Source: Siphlonurus alternatus
Lineage: Eukaryota > Arthropoda > Insecta > Ephemeroptera > Siphlonuridae
NCBI GenBank assembly: GCA_949825025.1
Contig: OX463783.1
Span: 16,775,628-16,839,627, forward strand
Direction: 5' to 3'
DNA: 64,000 nucleotides
Below are positions 54,336 to 64,000 of the stretch, in pieces (positions within the stretch are counted from its first letter, which is position 1; each line of letters opens with the position of its first letter). The notes beneath the pieces are model-generated. The model saw nothing but the letters and a program-made list of their open reading frames with translations, ran no database searches and was not told the origin of the DNA. Made by a program: the position numbers and the translations under genes.

Positions 54336-55608
54336 CGCAAGATTTTCTCCTTCTTTGACTTCTCGATCGGTAAGGTCTTGCTGGCTATTCCTATCCTTTC
54401 CTCTTTAAAAATGTATGTATAGTATATATCACCACCAATATGGTTTATTTTACTTTTATTTAATAATTACATTATATGATTGAATATTAATTAAAAAAAA
54501 AAGTAGAATTCATTGTTAATTATTTTGTAATGACTCAAAATGTTACATATATGATGCACTGTAATAGTACTTAAAAATGTAATTCAGATTGAAAAAATAT
54601 GTTACTTTTTTATTCCATGTGCCTAATCTGTATGTCTATTCTAGAGTATATTGAGCCTATAGACAGGGACGGAGTGCGGACAGGAAAGGCCGGAGACCAT
54701 TCACCCTTGTGCCCTCTATGGTGCCCAACAACGCTTAGGGTGAAAGGAGTATTAACTTCTAAGTGTTTAGGATAGAAAAAGAAGTGGCTGTAGCCTTGTG
54801 TTAGATACTCTAAAGCTGAGAAATCAGTTGTTAACATTACAACGAAAGCAACAACTTTTGCAATATAATAAACAAGATATTGTGGCTTTTGAAATACATA
54901 TGCAGCCTCTTTCTGTTTAAAATATAAAATTTATTTATTAATTTTACTGTAAACAATATCAATGTGGTTTTTCTGTTTAATTAAAATTATCTACTTCCCC
55001 ATAATTAATGAAAACATGAAGTGATAAAAGTTACGTAATTATACTAATTATCAATGCTGTTGCCAAAGTTTATATAATTAATAATTAATTAATTGTGGCT
55101 GTTTCTTAATATAATTTGAAAATTTTGTATGTAGAAATTGAAAACCGTTATTTAGTTTTTATATAATATTTTATTAAATTTGCATTCATTAACAACATAA
55201 GAATTACAAAAATCCTCCAATTTTAGTACAACATGTTATCATACAATAGAGTACACTGAGTACTGTACAATAACTTTTTATGAGAGGATTATTCAATTTT
55301 TTTTTATATTTTTTTTTTTCAGTTTCCATGATTCCCTTAGCCAAGATGGATTAATATAGAGGCTAGATAGGTTTGGAAAGTACCTATAAAATCTTAAGTA
55401 AAGCTTGGTCGAGTCCACTAAGTTCAAGTTCTATATTGAATCCATTATACTTAGAATGGATTAATTAGTAAGAGTAATACTTCTAATTTATTTTGGTACT
55501 TTGTAGGGGAAGAAGGAACAACAACTGCCTGCATGGTTTCCCCCTCCCAATGCTCTCAAATACTATAAGTAACCAGAACGTAGCTTTCTGCACGTATTAA
55601 ATTCTCAA

Positions 55609-57015
55609 ATGGAGAACAAATCTAACGTGATTTTGTCATTCTTAGTGTGGTTGGCTGCATTTGAATGCATTGGCGGGCAAGGTTGTGCTTCCGACTGCTG
55701 GTATGCGCCTCATCGATGCTGTAAAGGTAAGTTGATATAAAAGAAAGGATCGGGTACCCGGCCTCCCAACCTCTCAAAAGAAATTACTTTTGTCATATAT
55801 TTTTTTTCATATTAAATTTATCAATGGGAGGTGATTTATGGTATCCTACATCATGCAATTGCGAACCATCTTTACTAAGATTTCCATGGTTCCCTAAGTT
55901 GTTAATTGTCATACACATTTTATTTAAGAAGCTTCTGAACCTATATGAGTCCAAATATACACTCTTCGTCTCTAAAAAGTTCCCTTGCCTTATTAATCAC
56001 AATGCCTTGGATTATACTTACCAAAGATTATTAACAAGGCTGAAGAAGGGAACTTTTCAGAGTCGTGTAGTGTACATATACGAAAATCTAGTGTAAAAAA
56101 TCTACAGTGCACAGTTCATGGTTTAAGAATTGACCCTTAGATTATATAGGTGGAGATTTTTTATCAGAATAAATTTATAACAACATTATTTAATTGTATC
56201 AACTTGTCATACTGAAAAGTAAATTTTTTTTTTTTTTTTTTTTTTCAGCGGCTCCCCTAAGATGTGAATTACCATTCGCTCCAGACAACGGCAGGGTGGA
56301 ATGGCTAAGGAACGAGGATGTTGTTTACATCTGTAACGAAGGGTACATGTTACAAGGACGTGCAATCAGACATTGTCGCAACACTGGAAGTTTGGAGCCT
56401 CGTGAAAATCAACGTTGTGTGAAACCAGGTATGTTTATTGTCTATTTTCTTATTTTTTGCTTCATGTTTTTAGATTGTTCTGACTTGTGAGTAAAATTAT
56501 CAAATCAATAAAAATTCATAAAAAAAAATAATATTTATGGCATAAATTTTCATATACAGTAGAACAGATCTTACAGTTAGTTTACCTCTAGACAGTTCAG
56601 TCTAGACTAAATGGCGCCAGATATCAGCCAATGAAAAGGCTAGAATGACTGCTGGCCACCTTTTCATTGGCTGATATATCTGGCGCCGTCTATAGTCTAC
56701 TGAACTGTCTAGAGGTAAACTAAGATCTGTTATACTGTACTGAAGTTCATTTTCATTTAAAATAATAATACTAAGTAATTGTAATGCATAATATATGAAG
56801 CTCTTCAAATCAAAATAGCATGTCATTCAGAGACAGATATATAAATGAAAATAAGAATCTAACTTTTAAAGTGGATATTTAAGGGAGTTTCATCCTATAT
56901 CTCATAATATTGCTATAATATATATATTATTATGTAAATTTTTTCAGGTGATGTTGCGTCTCCAACCACTCAGCCTTCAGAAGATTTTTATGGTTTCACT
57001 TTCGAACATGCTTAG
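55609..57015 (+). CDS. Secreted single-CCP protein, copy B, intact (121 aa)
   Basis: Exons are 55609-55726, 56249-56428 and 56948-57015, 366 nt including the stop, with phase-1 junctions. Exon 1 encodes a signal peptide (MENKSNVILSFLVWLAAF) and a very Cys-rich stretch (CASDCWYAPHRCC). Exon 2 is the four-Cys CCP with RVEWLRNEDVVYICNEGY. Exon 3 adds about 22 residues (SPTTQPSEDFYGFTF...) and stops, with no transmembrane helix, so unlike its neighbours the product should be secreted. The start is the first ATG giving a signal peptide. The duplicate at 1277-2675 is broken. A soluble recognition or decoy role is possible but unproven. Confidence 0.87.
56558..56736. mobile_element. Foldback MITE, duplicate of 2222-2399
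   Basis: Same arms (CAGATCTTACAGTTAG, CTCTAGACAGTTCAGTCTAG) in intron 2 of copy B. Confidence 0.85.
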
Positions 57016-57217
57016 TGTAATGTTATATATTTAGTTAATGTTTTAACTAATACAGTCAGTAATTTTAAGATACAGTTAAATGTAATTAATATTTTTCTTA
57101 TGAAATTGTACTGTTTATTGTTATCAATGATGCATGACTACACCTCTTGTTATGTAGAATGTTACCCAAGTTCTGTGTAATTATAGATTTTTGGAATAAT
57201 ATCTTTTAAATTGCTTA

Positions 57218-57427
57218 AGGTGGAGTCACATGGCGATTTTTACCATGCGACGCGACGCGAATAATGCGCACTTGCTGTAACATCCATTGGCGGCCATATT
57301 GGGCGATTAAAAGAAAAAGAGCATCGTAATTAACGCGATTACCTGCGAATTCGCCGCCGCATAGGATTTCGCAGCTTTTAAGTTAAAATCGTGCCGCGTC
57401 GCCGTTGCCGCCCATGAAAATCCACCT
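57218..57427. mobile_element. 210-bp MITE present only in copy B
   Basis: Ends AGGTGGA / TCCACCT with more distant pairing (CATGGCGATTTTTACC, GCGACGCGACGCG against CGTGCCGCGTCGCC). Copy A at about 2873-2885 has the empty site CTTAAAAAGCTG; here TTA is repeated on each side (57215-57217, 57428-57430). This gives exact element borders. It is much richer in CpG than its surroundings. Confidence 0.9.
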
Positions 57428-58094
57428 TTAAAAAGCTGTTTATAGATTCTGTAGGTGCTACATTGATCCCTCAGAAATAAATTTATTAATTATGCATTTC
57501 ATATTATCTATAATCTAACACATAAACTAGTAATTCAAACAATTCAAATTAATATAATTACATTTTTTTAATATAATATTATTATAATTATTCACCATTA
57601 CACAATATGCATATAATTATTGGGCTATTCCTATATAATCAATACATGTATTGTATTAATAAAATATATTAGTAAAATTAAAACAGATTTTATTTTTGTC
57701 CTGGTTAATAATAAGAAAAATTAATATAAATTATAAATCAGTTTCAAATTATGTCTATGTAATGAACTACATGTATAAATATGTTAAATAAAGATTAGGG
57801 AAAACGTATGTTAACAATTATTATTATCTGAAGAACAAGTTGTTTAAACTCCAGTTGTTTAAATTTTTTAAACAGGAAAAGTTATTACATTTTGTGGTTT
57901 TTGGAATAAACACGCAGTCTTTCTGTTCCGTTTATAATATAAAAATCAAATAAATATTATAAAATGACGTCAGTTTTATGAAATTTATTTATTAGTTTTA
58001 CAATATAATGTAATTTTTTTCTCTTTAATTGTTATAATCTACTTTCCTATACTTATTGTAAACACACGGTGACAAAAATTTCTTAAATATCAAT

Positions 58095-58263
58095 GGGGGC
58101 ATTCACAAAGCAATTTAACCCCTAATTTAGCCTCGATTTTTATCCCGAGTGCTAAATCAGGGGCTAAGCCATACAGTTTAACCAGTGGTTTAGCACCATG
58201 TTTAGCACCTGGGATAAAAATTGAGGCTAAATTGGGGCTTAAATTGCTTTGTGAATTTCTCCC
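58095..58263. mobile_element. Foldback MITE, duplicate of 3524-3684
   Basis: Same GGGGGCATTCACAAAG end and CTCGATTTTTATCCC / GGGATAAAAATTGAGG interior, with extra bases in the loop. Confidence 0.8.
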
Positions 58264-59135
58264 AATATTGCTAGTTTCGAATATAATTTTAAAATCACGC
58301 GCGCGCGCAGTGTAGAAAAACCTACTTATAAAATTTTACAACTTTTAAAGTATTATATACATCTTCCAAAGTGAGAAAATAAATTATGTTTATAATTTAG
58401 TTTTCAGTTGACTATAATGTACATTTTTTATTTGAATTCTTTGACATCGATCTATGTATCCTTTTTTTTTTTTTTTTTTTTTCTTTTTGTCATGTCTATA
58501 CCTGCAATGATTCGTCTGCTAGCTTGCTGTTATAATGGACCATCGAGTGATCCGTTGATGAAAACCTTTTAAATAAACAAATTGTACGGCTTAAATAAAA
58601 TCATTTGATACCTTATTAATTATAACAATGAATTTACAAAGAAATGTCAAACAAATAGTGAAATAGTTTATATTGTAATAGTAATAAAATAATAATATGA
58701 TAAATTATTTGTTATTAATTATAATAATTAGGTTATGTAATACAATATATAATGTGAAGGGAAGTTGCACAAGAAAAAATTTTAATTGAAGAAAAAATAA
58801 TTTTGTCCCAATTATTTTTTACGCAAACAATTAAAATACATATAATAATTACTTATTAATTATTTTTGTTTATTTTTCTACTTCCTACCACAGCTTTTAC
58901 TTAATCAGTAGATAAAAAGTTCCATTATTTTTGTTTCCTATATTCTTCCTGGTTTATGAAGTAAAATAATGCTTTTTTTCTGTTGCTTGATATTTTGTAG
59001 TTAAATATTTCATATAATATAATTAAAGTTGTTCTATTCAATAGCTCAATATTTAATATGCAGAGATATAATAAATTACTTGATTTTAAATAACACAGAA
59101 TATTTATAATGCAAGTTTTCTTTAACAATGTTACC

Positions 59136-59270
59136 GGGCTTGATTCATGAAGCAGTTAGCCAGGTTTCTAACCACGATTAACTTAACCACGTTTAACTAG
59201 GTGGTTTAACACGTAAAACAGGTATAGTTAAACGTGGTTAGAAACCTGGCTAAATGCTTCGTGAATCGCA
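59136..59270. mobile_element. MITE, GATTCACGAAGCAGTTAGCC family, copy 4
   Basis: GATTCATGAAGCAGTTAGCCAGG pairs with CCTGGCTAAATGCTTCGTGAATC. Confidence 0.83.
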
Positions 59271-60179
59271 CACACTATTTTCAATCTCCCTAGCTAGCTG
59301 TCGCTTCAGATAACTGAGTATTAACATTAACTTTGTCTTTGTTAACTGAAATTTATTTTAATTATTCTACTAAAAATCTGTAAAAATTTACCTTGATACG
59401 GAAAAATTTGTTTTAAAAGTATAATAAATAGAAATGAGAACATAGAATGGATTTTCATTAAAAGTTCTTTTTATGATACTAGAAACTCAAAATAATAATC
59501 AACTTTTTAATAATTCTTGGATTAAATTTCAAATAACTATAACGAAAATTGTTTTTTTTAATCCTACAGTAAAAATACTTCATATTTATGTTATATTATT
59601 TTTTTCAAACAATTAAATTGAATTTTCTTTAGTCTCTTATACTCAATTATCATTCTAAAAAAGAAACCCTGCATAAATGCAACTAAATAAAACACAAAAA
59701 GCGGTTCATCATTTTTTATTTTATAACATCAATAAGTACAGAAAATAGCTATACAAATGTTGATGATAGTATTGATTTATGATTACTAAAATTGAATAAG
59801 ATAAGCAATTATTGTACATGAGCAAAAAAAAGTTATAGGAATTACAATTATATACAATATAATATATAATGGAAACTTAGCTTAAAATTGTTATAATATT
59901 ATTTTCATACATAAATCATTAATAAAAGTACTGATTAATTTTTTTTCCATTTGACTCCTTAATTATGATTATAAGTAATTAATATTAAAATATATAACTT
60001 AAAACTTGCTAAAATATATCCTTTAATTACTTTACTATAATACATAATACGTAAATGAAAAAAAAAAAAACGACACTTAATAATTTTTTTAATCTAAATC
60101 ACTTATTACATGCATATACAAAATGTTATGGTAGTTAAACAAAAATATAATGGAAATTTAAGTAACTTAAAATTTTAAA
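59271..60179. other. A+T-rich spacer, 3' of the minus-strand gene
   Basis: No exon seen on either strand. Part of it may be 3' UTR of the gene ending at 60620. Confidence 0.5.
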
Positions 60180-60523
60180 TTGAATGTTATTATACTTTTC
60201 GGACTTTTACCTTTGCCGGTGTTCGATGTAATCCTTCTGTGTGTAGTATGTTGCGATGGTCACTTAGTGTTCGTGCACGTCACTAACACTTGCATGTGCT
60301 ACACATTACGTTTCGAGAGTCAACCGCTCTCTTCCTCAGGTGATCTGAGACTGAGATCACCTGAGGAAGAGAGCGGTACACTCGAAACGTAGTGATATGT
60401 GTAGCACATGCAAGTGTTAGTGACGTGCACGAACACTAAGTGACCATCGCAACATACTACACACAGAAGGATTACATCGAACACCGGCAAAGGTAAAAGT
60501 ACGAAAAGTGAAATAACATTCAA
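60180..60523. mobile_element. Near-perfect 344-bp foldback element
   Basis: TTGAATGTTATTATACTTTTCG pairs with CGAAAAGTGAAATAACATTCAA, and the pairing runs almost uninterrupted to the centre (GATCTGAGACTGAGATC near 60350). Each arm is about 165 bp. No coding capacity. Confidence 0.92.
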
Positions 60524-60619
60524 TATGAATATCCTTTGAACGAAAAAGTTATTAACTAATATTAAAATTTTATAGCACACATTTTTATACATAAATCAGA
60601 AACGTTCAATTTCTTGACT

Positions 60620-63576
<2,957 letters not shown>

Positions 63577-64000
63577 CTAAAAAAAAATAGTATTATAATA
63601 ACAATTATCGAAGTATCTAGCATATTTATATTAATTATATTTAAATTGCAAATATATATAACTCACTGTTATTTTACTGTACAATATAAATATATTATAT
63701 ATATTATATTGTCAAGCAATAAATTATATAGTGATAAATTGATTTTAATCAATAATAATGAATAGATATTTTTATAAATGAAGAATTTAATAAAATATGT
63801 GTCCTGTACATAATAGAAAACCTGCATATTTCATTAGGATATTATAGGTGACCTCTAATGATGTAAATTGTATTTTTTTTTTTTTTTTAATTTTGAACTC
63901 TTTAACAAACTGAATATCATTTTGCAAAACATGTAATAGGCATGAAAAAATTTAACACGCAGGTATACAAAAAAAAATGTTATGACCATGACGTCACAAC
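63577..64000. other. Intron sequence of the minus-strand CCP gene
   Basis: No exon seen before the window edge. It should be the upstream intron of the 60620-63576 gene. Confidence 0.55.

Larger units (their letters stand above)
54336..58772. repeat. Segmental duplication, copy B
   Basis: Near-identical to 1-4171. It begins at CGCAAGATTTTCTCC and ends around GGGAAGTTGCACAAG. Relative to copy A it has an intact gene exon 1, an extra 210-bp MITE and a longer loop in the foldback at 58095. Confidence 0.95.

Noticed and set aside
60320..60592. Two facing open frames with identical protein segments (60180-60392 and 60320-60592)
   Set aside because: They are the two arms of one hairpin element read on both strands.

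Overview
The window is strongly A+T-rich invertebrate nuclear DNA, most likely from an arthropod and probably an insect. The evidence is short exons with GT/AG introns, a 5S-rRNA-derived SINE whose body resembles insect SINEs, very many foldback MITEs, and a complete Polinton/Maverick element. The species cannot be named from the sequence.

Two things fill the window. The first is a tandem family of small CCP/sushi-domain genes. A typical member has exon 1 (signal peptide plus a short variable Cys-containing segment), exon 2 (one CCP domain, 180 nt, phase 1 at both ends) and exon 3 (Ser/Thr stalk, one transmembrane helix and a tyrosine-bearing tail). I could chain exons for eight units. 1277-2675 is a pseudogene, and 55609-57015 is its intact secreted duplicate. 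5278-10402 has two CCPs and a frameshift. 12859-15101, 19573-21605 and 23135-26042 are intact reading frames. 48304-52466 is interrupted by a 2-kb transposon. 60620-63576 lies on the minus strand, has a long repeat-rich tail, and its 5' end is off the window. Orphan or decayed first exons lie at 16218, 17836 and 47084. A segmental duplication joins 1-4171 to 54336-58772.

The second is a 19,514-bp Polinton (27089-46602). It has AG...CT ends, 6-bp target-site duplications (ATTATA) and terminal inverted repeats built of about three 125-bp units. The plus strand carries protein-primed DNA polymerase B. Its last exon holds the enzyme, and ten upstream exons, including a near-identical tandem exon array, chain to it in perfect phase. 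The minus strand carries a tightly packed block: an acidic unknown protein, packaging ATPase, a small hydrophobic-tail protein, an unknown protein, a DD35E integrase with chromodomain, minor capsid protein, a basic protein, major capsid protein (broken by one frameshift), adenovirus-type cysteine protease and a further unknown protein. Together these are the replication, integration, packaging and virion-morphogenesis modules expected of a virus-like self-synthesising transposon. The insertion lies in the 3' flank of one CCP unit, and a paralogous empty site is still present at 47819-47824.

The rest is introns and intergenic DNA crowded with foldback elements, SINE pieces and microsatellites.
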